Shown here: positions 53,649 to 61,800 of the stretch, piece by piece | How the letters are laid out: each line of letters begins with the position of its first letter | Numbering within the stretch: position 1 is the stretch's first letter | Assembly: GCA_963714065.1 (NCBI GenBank) | Contig: OY970226.1 | Coordinates: forward strand, 1,054,001 to 1,118,000 | DNA from: JAZKID01 sp963714065 | GTDB taxonomy: Bacteria; Pseudomonadota; Alphaproteobacteria; Rhizobiales; UBA4765 | Direction of reading: 5' to 3' | DNA: 64,000 nt | The notes under the pieces: generated by a model | Database searches by the model: none | The model's input: only the letters and a program-made list of their open reading frames with translations | What the model was told of the DNA's origin: nothing | Position numbers and translations under genes: made by a program

Positions 53649-53924
53649 TTGACGAAAAGAAAGAAAGACCTCACTCTTTATCTTGATCGCAGAACGGGCG
53701 CCGCCCTCATGGTCGCGACCGACGAAGAGGAAGCGGTTTATTTTCCCTACAATATAGATACGGGCCGCTTTGCCTATGGCATGCACGGCCCGGCACTGGA
53801 CCCGGAAAAATTGCCGGTGAAATATTTCATCACGCTGAACCCGCAGACAAGGCGCAACAGCGCGCAGGTGCAACGGGACCTCGAAGTGGTTGCCGTGCGG
53901 CGTAGCGCTAACCGGCTTTCTTAA
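53649..53924 (+). CDS. Small hypothetical protein
   Basis: 91 residues from a TTG start (MTKRKKDLTLYLDRR), with GATAAGGCCCGGAA just upstream. The composition is GC-rich like the core genome. The middle EEEAVYFPYNIDTGRFAYGMHGPALDPEKLPV suggests a beta-rich compact domain. No known family. The last 17 bases overlap the convergent MBL gene. If the TTG is wrong, the first ATG would remove 20 residues. Confidence 0.6.
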   Translation: MTKRKKDLTLYLDRRTGAALMVATDEEEAVYFPYNIDTGRFAYGMHGPALDPEKLPVKYFITLNPQTRRNSAQVQRDLEVVAVRRSANRLS

Positions 53925-54573
53925 CCAATTTCATCAGAAACGGATTATTGCGCCGCTCGATGCCGATGGTCGTTGCCGGCCCGTGACCAGAGAGCAGCAT
54001 CGTATCGTCAGCCAGGGTGAGGATTTTTTCGGCAATGCCGTCGAGAAGTTGTTGCGTCTTGCCGTAAGGAAAATCTGTGCGGCCGACGGAATTCTGGAAT
54101 ACCGTGTCGCCCACGAAGGCAAAGCCGTTTTCCTTCGAGACCAGCACCACATGCCCCGGCGTATGGCCGGGAACATGACACACATCGAAGCTCATGCCAC
54201 CGATAGTGACGGTATCGCCCTCGTCGAGATAACGCTCGGGCGTGAACGCACGCGCTTCCGCAATGCCGATCTGCGGACCGATGCGCGGCAGTTCGTCGAG
54301 CAGGAACTGATCGTCCTTGTGCGGACCCTCGATAGGCACGCCAAGGCGCTCGGCGAGGAGCTTGGCGCCGGCGGCGTGATCGACATGGCCGTGCGTGATG
54401 ACGATTTTCTCCACCTTGACGCCCGCCTTGCGGATGGCCGCCTCGATTTTCGAAACATCGCCGCCCGGATCGATCACGGCGCCGATCATCGAAGCGGTCG
54501 ACCAGATGAGGACGCAGTTCTGCTGGTATGGAGTGACGGGAATAACCGTCATCTGAAAATTCGGCTCGGCCAT
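53908..54573 (-). CDS. MBL-fold metallo-hydrolase (glyoxalase II-like)
   Basis: 221 residues with the metallo-beta-lactamase site HGHVDHAAG at 61-69 (His61, His63, Asp65, His66), preceded by IDPGGD. Further ligands are in HVPGHTPGHVVLV and LLSGHGPATT. The start ATG at 54573 has GGAGG 12 bases upstream; the TTG nine bases earlier is too close to it. Similar proteins hydrolyse thioesters such as S-lactoylglutathione or persulfides; the substrate here is open. A terminator separates it from rpsA. Confidence 0.92.
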   Translation of the reverse strand: MAEPNFQMTVIPVTPYQQNCVLIWSTASMIGAVIDPGGDVSKIEAAIRKAGVKVEKIVITHGHVDHAAGAKLLAERLGVPIEGPHKDDQFLLDELPRIGPQIGIAEARAFTPERYLDEGDTVTIGGMSFDVCHVPGHTPGHVVLVSKENGFAFVGDTVFQNSVGRTDFPYGKTQQLLDGIAEKILTLADDTMLLSGHGPATTIGIERRNNPFLMKLVKKAG

Positions 54574-54594
54574 GGAATTCAAGATCCTCCTAAA

Positions 54595-54625
54595 AAATAG
54601 AGCCCGCCAAAAGCGGGCTCTATTT
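54595..54625 (-). terminator. Rho-independent terminator of rpsA
   Basis: A perfect 13-bp stem (AAATAGAGCCCGC with GCGGGCTCTATTT) around a 5-base loop, with T-rich flank on the minus strand, right after the rpsA stop. Confidence 0.9.
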
Positions 54626-54627
54626 AT

Positions 54628-56520
54628 TTACTCGGCGTCGGATGCCTCTTTTTTCTTTGTAGTTTTCTTCGGCTTCTTTGCGGGTTTCGTCTCGGTATCT
54701 TCGCCTTCGGCCGTGTCCTCGGATTTGGCTGCGGTTTTTTTGGGCTTCTTGACAGGTTCTTTGGCTTTGGTTTCGAGTTCCGGCGTATTTTCCTTGTCGG
54801 CATTGCGCTGCTTCATAGCCGCGCCCAGAATATCGCCCAAGCTTGCGCCGGAATCGGCCGAACCATATTGCGCGATGGCTTCCTTTTCCTCGGCCACTTC
54901 CAGCGCCTTGACCGATACCTGCACCTTGCGGGCGGCGCGGTCGAAGAGGATGACGCGCGCATCGACCTTTTCGCCGGTCTCGAAACGCTCGGGCCGCTGC
55001 TCGGAGCGGTCGCGCGCGAGTTCGGAGCGGCGGATGAAGGTCGTAAAATCGGTGCCGACGATTTTCACGTCGATACCGTTTTCCTTCACGCCCGTCACTT
55101 CGCAGGTAACGATGGCACCCTTGACGATGGCACCCTTGGCGGTTTCGCCGGTGGCCGGCGCTTCGCCCTTGAACGGATCCTCGGTGAGCTGCTTGATGCC
55201 TAATGACACACGCTCTTTGTCGGTATCGACATCGAGCACGACGGCCTTCACCGTCTGGCCCTTGCTATATTCGTCCATCACCTGCTCGCCCGGACGGTCC
55301 CAGGCAAGATCGGAAAGATGGACCATGCCGTCGATATTGCCGGGCAAGCCGATGAAGAGACCGAACTCGGTCTTGTTCTTGACCTCGCCCTCAATGGTCG
55401 AGCCGATCGGATGCTTGGAGAAGAAGTCCGACCATGGATTGTCCTGCGTCTGCTTCAGGCCGAGCGAGATGCGCCGCTTCTGCGCATCCACTTCGAGCAC
55501 CATGACATCGACTTCCTGACCCTGGTTGACGATCTTGGACGGCTGCACGTTTTTCTTCGACCACGACATTTCGGAAACGTGGATCAGACCCTCGATGCCG
55601 GGCTCCAATTCTACGAACGCGCCGTAATCGGCAATATTCGTAACATTGCCCTTGATGCGCGTGTTGACCTGATAGCGGCCTTCGATGCCTTCCCACGGAT
55701 CGCTTAGCAGCTGCTTCATGCCGAGCGAGATGCGGTGCGTTTCGGGATTGATCTTGATGATCTGCACTTTCACAGTTTCTCCGACAGTCAGCACTTCGGC
55801 GGGATGGTTGACGCGCCGCCAGGCGATGTCGGTGACATGCAGCAGGCCGTCGACGCCGCCGAGATCGACGAAGGCGCCGTAATCGGTGAGGTTTTTCACC
55901 GCCCCTTCGATGATCTGGCCTTCCTGAAGATTGGAGACAAGCTCGGCGCGCGTATCGGCACGGCTCTCTTCGAGCACGGCCCTGCGCGAAACGACGATAT
56001 TGCCGCGGCGGCGATCCATTTTCAGGATCTGGAAAGGCTGCGTGACATTCATCAGCGGCCCGACATCGCGGATCGGGCGAATGTCGACCTGGCTGCGCGG
56101 CAGGAAGGCGGTGGCGCCGTCGAGATCGACCGTGTAGCCGCCCTTGACGGTGCTGAAAATCGTGCCGTCGACCTTCTCGTTGGCCTTGAAGGCGCGCTCG
56201 AGCTTGATCCAGCTTTCCTCGCGCCGCGCCTTTTCGCGCGACAGCACGGCCTCGCCGACCGCATTCTCGATACGCTCGAGATAGACATCGACCATGTCGC
56301 CCACCTTGGGCACTTCACGGCCGGGGCCCGAGAATTCCTTCACCGGCACGCGGCCTTCCGTTTTCAGGCCCACATCGAGAATGATAAAATCCTTCTCGAA
56401 GCCGACCACGCGGCCCTGCACCACCGCGCCTTCGTAGAAATTGCTCTCGGTCAGGCTTTCGTCCAGCAGGGCTGCGAAATCCTCGCGGCTGGGATTGGCT
56501 CTTGCGGCTTGCGCGCTCAT
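54628..56520 (-). CDS. rpsA: 30S ribosomal protein S1
   Basis: RNA-binding ribosomal protein that brings mRNA to the 30S subunit. 630 residues with six S1 domains; recurring blocks such as YGAFVDLGGVDGLLHVTDIAWRR and YGAFVELEPGIEGLIHVSEMSW mark domains 3 and 4. The C-terminal tail from about 585 is lysine-rich with PKK repeats, unlike E. coli S1 (557 residues). The upstream neighbour is cmk, the usual order. A clear terminator follows. Confidence 0.97.
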   Translation of the reverse strand: MSAQAARANPSREDFAALLDESLTESNFYEGAVVQGRVVGFEKDFIILDVGLKTEGRVPVKEFSGPGREVPKVGDMVDVYLERIENAVGEAVLSREKARREESWIKLERAFKANEKVDGTIFSTVKGGYTVDLDGATAFLPRSQVDIRPIRDVGPLMNVTQPFQILKMDRRRGNIVVSRRAVLEESRADTRAELVSNLQEGQIIEGAVKNLTDYGAFVDLGGVDGLLHVTDIAWRRVNHPAEVLTVGETVKVQIIKINPETHRISLGMKQLLSDPWEGIEGRYQVNTRIKGNVTNIADYGAFVELEPGIEGLIHVSEMSWSKKNVQPSKIVNQGQEVDVMVLEVDAQKRRISLGLKQTQDNPWSDFFSKHPIGSTIEGEVKNKTEFGLFIGLPGNIDGMVHLSDLAWDRPGEQVMDEYSKGQTVKAVVLDVDTDKERVSLGIKQLTEDPFKGEAPATGETAKGAIVKGAIVTCEVTGVKENGIDVKIVGTDFTTFIRRSELARDRSEQRPERFETGEKVDARVILFDRAARKVQVSVKALEVAEEKEAIAQYGSADSGASLGDILGAAMKQRNADKENTPELETKAKEPVKKPKKTAAKSEDTAEGEDTETKPAKKPKKTTKKKEASDAE

Positions 56521-56661
56521 TTCAAACTCCTCGAATTCTTCATGCCGGCGGCTTTGGTTGCATAATGACCGCTTTCGCGCAGACCCCCTTCAGTTTAAGG
56601 AATGGCCGGCTTTGCGCTTAATCGCGGCGGAAATTTCAGAAAGGGCAAGCCAGCTATCTTT

Positions 56662-57321
56662 TTAATCGTTAAAGACGCCGGTATGGATTTTACCCTTAAG
56701 AACCGCATCGATCATGCCGACTGCGGTCTTGAATGCCTCTTCTATATCCAAATTGCTGGTATCGAGCAAGAGCGCATCCTTAGCCTGTTTGAGGGGGGCA
56801 TTGGCCCGGCCCATATCGCGGGCATCGCGTTTTTTGATGTTTTCCAGCACTTCGGCGAGCAGGATATTCTGCCCGCGCGCCTGATATTCGGCCTGGCGGC
56901 GCGCAGCCCGCACCTCGGCGCTGGCCGTGACATAAAGCTTTACCGGGGCATCGGGGCAGACAATGGTGCCGATATCGCGCCCGTCCAGCACGGCGCCGGG
57001 CGGCGTTGCGGCAAAATCGCGCTGCGCCTTCAGCAAGGCTTCGCGTACCTCTCCATGCGCGCTGACGATGGACGCGGCCTCGCCGAGCTTGATCCTGCGC
57101 AGCTTTGTCGCATCGAGATTGCGGATATCGAGCTTGCGCGCGCATACACCCGCAACCATCGCATCGTCCAGCGCGGCGTTCTGCTCGAGCATGGCCGCCG
57201 CCACGGCGCGATACAAAAGACCCGTATCGAGATGTGGCAGTTTGTAATGAGACGCCAAACGACGCGCCAGCGTGCCCTTGCCGGAACTTGCGGGACCGTC
57301 GATGGCGATGACGAGATTCAT
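56662..57321 (-). CDS. cmk: Cytidylate kinase
   Basis: Phosphorylates CMP and dCMP with ATP. 219 residues with the P-loop GPASSGKGT at 9-17, LDTGLLYRAVA (monophosphate binding) and LDGRDIGTIVCPDA. The lid-type segment RRQAEYQARG is present. The ATG overlaps the aroA stop in an ATGA junction. The gap to rpsA is 141 bases, enough for a separate rpsA promoter. Confidence 0.96.
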   Translation of the reverse strand: MNLVIAIDGPASSGKGTLARRLASHYKLPHLDTGLLYRAVAAAMLEQNAALDDAMVAGVCARKLDIRNLDATKLRRIKLGEAASIVSAHGEVREALLKAQRDFAATPPGAVLDGRDIGTIVCPDAPVKLYVTASAEVRAARRQAEYQARGQNILLAEVLENIKKRDARDMGRANAPLKQAKDALLLDTSNLDIEEAFKTAVGMIDAVLKGKIHTGVFND

Positions 57322-58646
57322 ACCGATATCTGCGCTCCCAACCCCTGCATGAGCGGAACGAAATCCGGGAAACTGGTTGCGATCATGCCGATATCGTCGA
57401 CCTCGACTTCTTTTTGCGCGGCCATGCCGAGCACCAGAAAGCTCATAGCGATGCGATGATCCATATGCGTACTGACGCGCGCGCCGCCCGGCACAGCGCC
57501 TTTGCCCTCGACAATCAACATATTGTCCTCGATCGCGCAGGATACACCACAGGCTTTCAAACCCCCGTAAATCGCCTGCAGGCGGTTGCTTTCCTTCACC
57601 GTCAGCTCGGCAAGACCGCGCATGATCGTGCGCCCCTGCGCAAAGGCGCTCGCAACGCTCAAGACCGGATATTCGTCGATCATGCTTGGCGCGCGCGAGG
57701 CGGGCACGTCGACGCCGCGAAGTTCGGAGTATTTGACTTCCAGATCGGCCACATTCTCGCTGCCGCTCTCACGCTTGTTTTTGAGGACGATAGAAGCGCC
57801 CATGTCCTGCAGGGTCGTGAGCAGGCCGGTGCGCGTCTCGTTCATCAATATATTCTCAAACAGGAGTTCCGAACCCGGCACAATGAGCGCCGCAACCAGC
57901 GGAAAGGCTGCCGAGGAAGGATCGCCCGGCACATTCACGGCGCAGGCTTTCAGATCCGCCTCCCCTTGCAGCACGATATGCCGCGCAGCACCTTGATTGC
58001 TTACCGCAATATCCGCCCCGAAAGCGCGCAGCATGCGCTCGGTATGATCGCGCGTCGGCTCGATCTCGATCACGGTGGTGCGGCCCGGCGTGTTAAGCGC
58101 CGCCAGCAGGATGGCCGATTTCACCTGCGCCGAGGCGACCGGCATTTCATAGGTGATGGGAACAGGACGTGCAGCACCCTCGATGGTCAGCGGCAGTCTT
58201 TCGCCCGGCATACTCTCGACCACGCGTGCGCCCATCTGCTCTAAGGGGCCGAGTACGCGCGCCATGGGACGCTTTTGCAGCGAGGCATCCCCCGTCATTG
58301 TGCTTCGGAAATGATGGCTCGCCACAATGCCCATGGTGAGGCGTACGCCGGTGCCGGAATTGCCGAAATCGAGCGGCGCTTGCGGGGCAAGCAGCGCGCC
58401 AGTGCCGGCACCGTCGACCGTCCAGACCCCGTTTTCATGCCGTGTAACCTTCGCCCCCAAGGCGCGGGCCGCGGCTGCGGTTGCGAGTACGTCTTCCCCC
58501 TCGAGCAGGCCCGAAATCTCGGTGCGGCCCCGCGCCAGCAGGCCCAGGAGCAGGGCGCGGTGCGAAATCGACTTGTCGCCCGGTACGCGAACCGTGCCGC
58601 GCAAGGCCTTGGAGCGGGATGAAAAAGCAGGGCTGCCCATTTTCAT
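57318..58646 (-). CDS. aroA: 3-phosphoshikimate 1-carboxyvinyltransferase (EPSP synthase)
   Basis: Joins shikimate-3-phosphate and PEP in the shikimate pathway. 442 residues. Motifs are VPGDKSISHRALLLG, DFGNSGTGVRLTMG, QKRPMARVLGPLEQMGA, EIEPTRDHTERML and DEYPVLSVAS. The QKRPM form is typical of class II EPSP synthases as in Agrobacterium CP4, which bind glyphosate weakly; whether that holds here is an inference. It is divergent from the TIGR02300 gene and coupled to cmk. Confidence 0.96.
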   Translation of the reverse strand: MKMGSPAFSSRSKALRGTVRVPGDKSISHRALLLGLLARGRTEISGLLEGEDVLATAAAARALGAKVTRHENGVWTVDGAGTGALLAPQAPLDFGNSGTGVRLTMGIVASHHFRSTMTGDASLQKRPMARVLGPLEQMGARVVESMPGERLPLTIEGAARPVPITYEMPVASAQVKSAILLAALNTPGRTTVIEIEPTRDHTERMLRAFGADIAVSNQGAARHIVLQGEADLKACAVNVPGDPSSAAFPLVAALIVPGSELLFENILMNETRTGLLTTLQDMGASIVLKNKRESGSENVADLEVKYSELRGVDVPASRAPSMIDEYPVLSVASAFAQGRTIMRGLAELTVKESNRLQAIYGGLKACGVSCAIEDNMLIVEGKGAVPGGARVSTHMDHRIAMSFLVLGMAAQKEVEVDDIGMIATSFPDFVPLMQGLGAQISV

Positions 58647-58729
58647 TCCATCGCAGGCCTCTTACCTTTTGACAAGTCGCGCATTATGATCTAGGGCCTG
58701 TCCTCGATTTTTATTACGAGAGGTTTGCC

Positions 58730-59137
58730 GTGGTAAAACCCGAACTCGGGATCAAACGCCTTTGCACGGAATGCGGGGCGAAATTCTATGACTTGCTGAA
58801 AAACCCCATTGTCTGTCCGAAATGCGGTGCGAATTACGCTGTGGTCGCGCCAACGCCGAAGGCGAAGCCTCCGGTTCATGCGGTCAAGCAGGAGGAAGTG
58901 GCGGCAGTTCTGCCTGTCGAAGAGGCAGCCGAACTCGTCTCGCTGGAAGATGCCGAGGCCGAACAGACGGCAACCGGCGCCAAGGGCGCGCAATTGCCCG
59001 AGGACGAGGTTGAGATCGAGGAGGCGCCCGATGCAGCCGAGGACGACGATTCCACCTTCCTTGTGGAAGAGGAAGAGGACACGAATGTGACCGACCTGAT
59101 CGACGGCGAGATCGAGGAAGAAAATCCGGAAACGTGA
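58730..59137 (+). CDS. TIGR02300 (FYDLN-acid) family protein
   Basis: 135 residues from a GTG start preceded by GAGAGGTTTGCC. The N-terminus is a zinc-ribbon-like module, Cys12-Cys15 and Cys29-Cys32, enclosing the family motif FYDL at 19-22. The rest is a highly acidic, low-complexity tail. The family is restricted to alphaproteobacteria as I recall, with unknown function. Next to aroA and tRNA-Ala, its usual position. Confidence 0.93.
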   Translation: MVKPELGIKRLCTECGAKFYDLLKNPIVCPKCGANYAVVAPTPKAKPPVHAVKQEEVAAVLPVEEAAELVSLEDAEAEQTATGAKGAQLPEDEVEIEEAPDAAEDDDSTFLVEEEEDTNVTDLIDGEIEEENPET

Positions 59138-59226
59138 TCGGGACCTCAGAGGTCGGGAATCAATTATCGGATCTCCCTGCTTATCTTCTTTTCCTGACCC
59201 CTGACTCCTGATATCTAACACCTGAA

Positions 59227-59302
<76 letters not shown>

Positions 59303-59486
59303 CTCAGTTTTTCTTAATGAGCGAAGCGAATTTAGAAAAAACAGGTGTCACGCCCTAGTTCCGAAGGAACGAAGGCGGACTGGTCGTTATTCTGACGGGC
59401 TCGCAGCCGCCACTCCAACCCTGCTCGCGCCGCCTTATGTTTCCCGGTCAATAGACGAAGATGGTTCAAACTAATATAAAAGGCGG

Positions 59487-60422
59487 ATGCTGACTTTCTC
59501 CCCCTTCGGTATCGGCGCCATCGTCACGCGGAATTTGAACCCTCTCTGGGTGACGCCGGACGATTTCAAGACAATTCTCGACGCTTGCGTGTTCGAACTC
59601 GGCATCAATTACATCGACACCGCCGCCGGCTATATCGACGCCGAGGAGGAAATCGGCATCTGGCTTAAAAACCAGAGTGATGAAACGCGTACGCGTTTGC
59701 TGATCGGCACCAAGGTCAAGCCCCTCTGGCAGGACAAGACACTCGTGCAGCCGCTAACTGCAGACTTCGTCGAGACATCGCTCGAAACCTCCTTGAAAAA
59801 ACTGGGCGTTGTGCAGGTCAAGATTTTCTGGATGCACGCGCCGGACGATACGAAAGCCTGGAAGGACACATTCCTCGGCTTTCACCGCTGCGTGGAACGC
59901 GGGCTGACAAAATCGATCGGCATTTCCAACGTTTCCATGACGGATATTGAGGAAATTTCCGACATTTGCGCGCAAAACGGTTTTACGAAACCGGCCGCCG
60001 TGCAAAACGAATTCAACCTGCTGGCCGCCACCAAGCAGGCGGCCATTGCTGAAAGAGCAATGGAGCTGGGAATGCGTTTCTTTGCCTATAGCCCGCTGGC
60101 GGGCGGCATTTTGAGCGGTAAATATCGCGCAGAAACCACGCTGCCCGAACAGTCGCGCTGGGGCGCGTGGTCGAAGACCAGAGGCCTGCCCGATTACTGG
60201 AACGAGCGCATGTTCGGCGCGCTCAAGCTTCTGGAACAGGAAGCGGTTGCCCTTCGCGTGAGCCCGGCCGCGCTGGCGCTGGCCTGGTGCCGCGACAACC
60301 CGCTTGTATCGACCACGCTTCTCGGGCCGCGCGTTCCTTCGCATCTGCAGGCCGTGCGCGAGGCCAGTAAGCTGAAGCCGGACAAAGACCTCAGCAAACG
60401 GCTTGGCACAGCCTTTTCCTGA
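59487..60422 (+). CDS. Aldo/keto reductase
   Basis: NAD(P)H-dependent carbonyl reductase of 311 residues with a TIM-barrel fold. The catalytic tetrad reads Asp44 and Tyr49 (NYIDTAAGYID), Lys76 (LIGTKVKP) and His117 (FWMHAPDD). Later blocks are SIGISNVSMTDIEE, QNEFNLLAA and YSPLAGGILSGKY. The substrate is unknown. It is followed after 2 bases by the YgjP-like gene. Confidence 0.93.
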   Translation: MLTFSPFGIGAIVTRNLNPLWVTPDDFKTILDACVFELGINYIDTAAGYIDAEEEIGIWLKNQSDETRTRLLIGTKVKPLWQDKTLVQPLTADFVETSLETSLKKLGVVQVKIFWMHAPDDTKAWKDTFLGFHRCVERGLTKSIGISNVSMTDIEEISDICAQNGFTKPAAVQNEFNLLAATKQAAIAERAMELGMRFFAYSPLAGGILSGKYRAETTLPEQSRWGAWSKTRGLPDYWNERMFGALKLLEQEAVALRVSPAALALAWCRDNPLVSTTLLGPRVPSHLQAVREASKLKPDKDLSKRLGTAFS

Positions 60423-60424
60423 GC

Positions 60425-61117
60425 ATGCCGGAAACGCTGGTTTTTTCCGTTTATGATGCCGTTCACGAGGTCGCGATCAAACGCCATGCGCAGGCGCGGC
60501 GGCTAACATTGCGCGTCGACCATGCGCGGTGCATTCGCCTGACCGTACCTACCCGATGTTCGGATAAACGCATGCTCCTCTTCCTGAACGACAACAGGGA
60601 TTGGCTGCAGCAGCAGCTCGGCAAGACGCCGGCCGGTCTTGCGCTGAAACCGGGCACCACATTTCCGCTACGCGGCGTGCCGCACCTGATTGTGCATGAG
60701 GGAACAGGGCGCGGCATCACGCGCGCCGAAAATGATTTCGTTTATGTCCATGGCAATCCCGCGCATTTGCCGCGCCGGTTGCGCGACTTTCTGAAAAAGG
60801 AAGCGAAAAGCGATCTTGAGGATACCACCGCGCGCCATGCGTCCACGCTGGGCGTGCGGGTGCGGCGCATTCAGCTGCGCGATCCTTCGACGCGCTGGGG
60901 TTCATGCAGCCGCAATGGCACGATCAGCTATTCGTGGCGGCTGATTTTCGCGCCGCCTTTTGTGCTCGATTATTTATGCGCGCATGAAGTGGCGCATTTG
61001 CGGCATATGGATCACAGCAAGAAATTCTGGATACTGGTGGAAGAGATATTCCCGCGCACCGATGAGGCGCGCAAATGGCTGAAGGAAAACGGTGCGATGC
61101 TGCTGGCTATCGGTTAA
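60425..61117 (+). CDS. YgjP/DUF45 family metallopeptidase-like protein
   Basis: 230 residues with the zinc motif HEVAH at 187-191 and a third histidine at 197 (HMDHSKKFW), plus the family block STRWGSCSRNGTISYSWRLIFAP. E. coli YgjP was reported to have UTP-related pyrophosphatase activity; proteolysis is only presumed. It probably forms an operon with the aldo/keto reductase. The start ATG is two bases after the upstream stop. Confidence 0.92.
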   Translation: MPETLVFSVYDAVHEVAIKRHAQARRLTLRVDHARCIRLTVPTRCSDKRMLLFLNDNRDWLQQQLGKTPAGLALKPGTTFPLRGVPHLIVHEGTGRGITRAENDFVYVHGNPAHLPRRLRDFLKKEAKSDLEDTTARHASTLGVRVRRIQLRDPSTRWGSCSRNGTISYSWRLIFAPPFVLDYLCAHEVAHLRHMDHSKKFWILVEEIFPRTDEARKWLKENGAMLLAIG

Positions 61118-61129
61118 AACCGTTACGCA

Positions 61130-61702
61130 TCATTTCTCGCATTTTGCATCGAAATCTAGAGCAACAGGTTCTAGGAACCCTTCTCCATCTTTGCTCGCGC
61201 GAAAATTTTTAATAGTCTTGAGATAGCCTTTATAAGTCTCTTTGGCGCCTCCGGACATAAAGGGCAAATCCGCTATAATGCTTCCCGCCGCATAAGTCTC
61301 GAATGGGTTTTTTATGTTTTTCATCATGTTGTCACTAAGATTGAAATCTTTCAAAGTGCCGATAGGTTTAAATTCGCCTGCGACTTCATCATATTTGAAT
61401 ATATTGCTGCCCCAGCTTACCTGCCGCTTCTCCTTTCCATCATTATCGAAAGCGATTGTCTCCCGCTTTCCATAAATAACAATAATGGTTTTAGTAATAT
61501 TCCCATCCTTATCCTGAAACAGCTTGCCCTGAACTTTTTCGCCTGCAGCCAAAGTTTGACGAAATTGTTCGATATTGGCAGCATGGTCGCACAAAAATTT
61601 GCAGATCAAGGCATCAGAATCGTTGGGTTGCGGGATCGTAAAATTCACGGCGTCCGGTTTTGCCGCAACATTAAAATCGTTAGAAATTAAATTAACACTC
61701 AT
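61130..61702 (-). CDS. Hypothetical protein, AT-rich orphan
   Basis: 190 residues, soluble, no signal peptide (MSVNLISNDFNVAAKPDAV...). Three cysteines (CKF, CDH and near the C-terminus CEK) and a strand-rich middle part (GKLFQDKDGNITKTIIVIYGKRE). A good ribosome-binding site ACAGGAGCATGCG precedes the ATG. AT-rich compared with PBP1A and YgjP. No family recognised. The N-terminus lacking charge is similar in style to the orphans at 22923 and 50088. Confidence 0.7.
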   Translation of the reverse strand: MSVNLISNDFNVAAKPDAVNFTIPQPNDSDALICKFLCDHAANIEQFRQTLAAGEKVQGKLFQDKDGNITKTIIVIYGKRETIAFDNDGKEKRQVSWGSNIFKYDEVAGEFKPIGTLKDFNLSDNMMKNIKNPFETYAAGSIIADLPFMSGGAKETYKGYLKTIKNFRASKDGEGFLEPVALDFDAKCEK

Positions 61703-61800
61703 CGCATGCTCCTGTTATCGATCTTCGCATTCTTGCCCCTCAGAAGCAAAAATAAAAATTCATGTAGTTAAGATAGAGGGTTTACGCGCTTAGTTAATGC

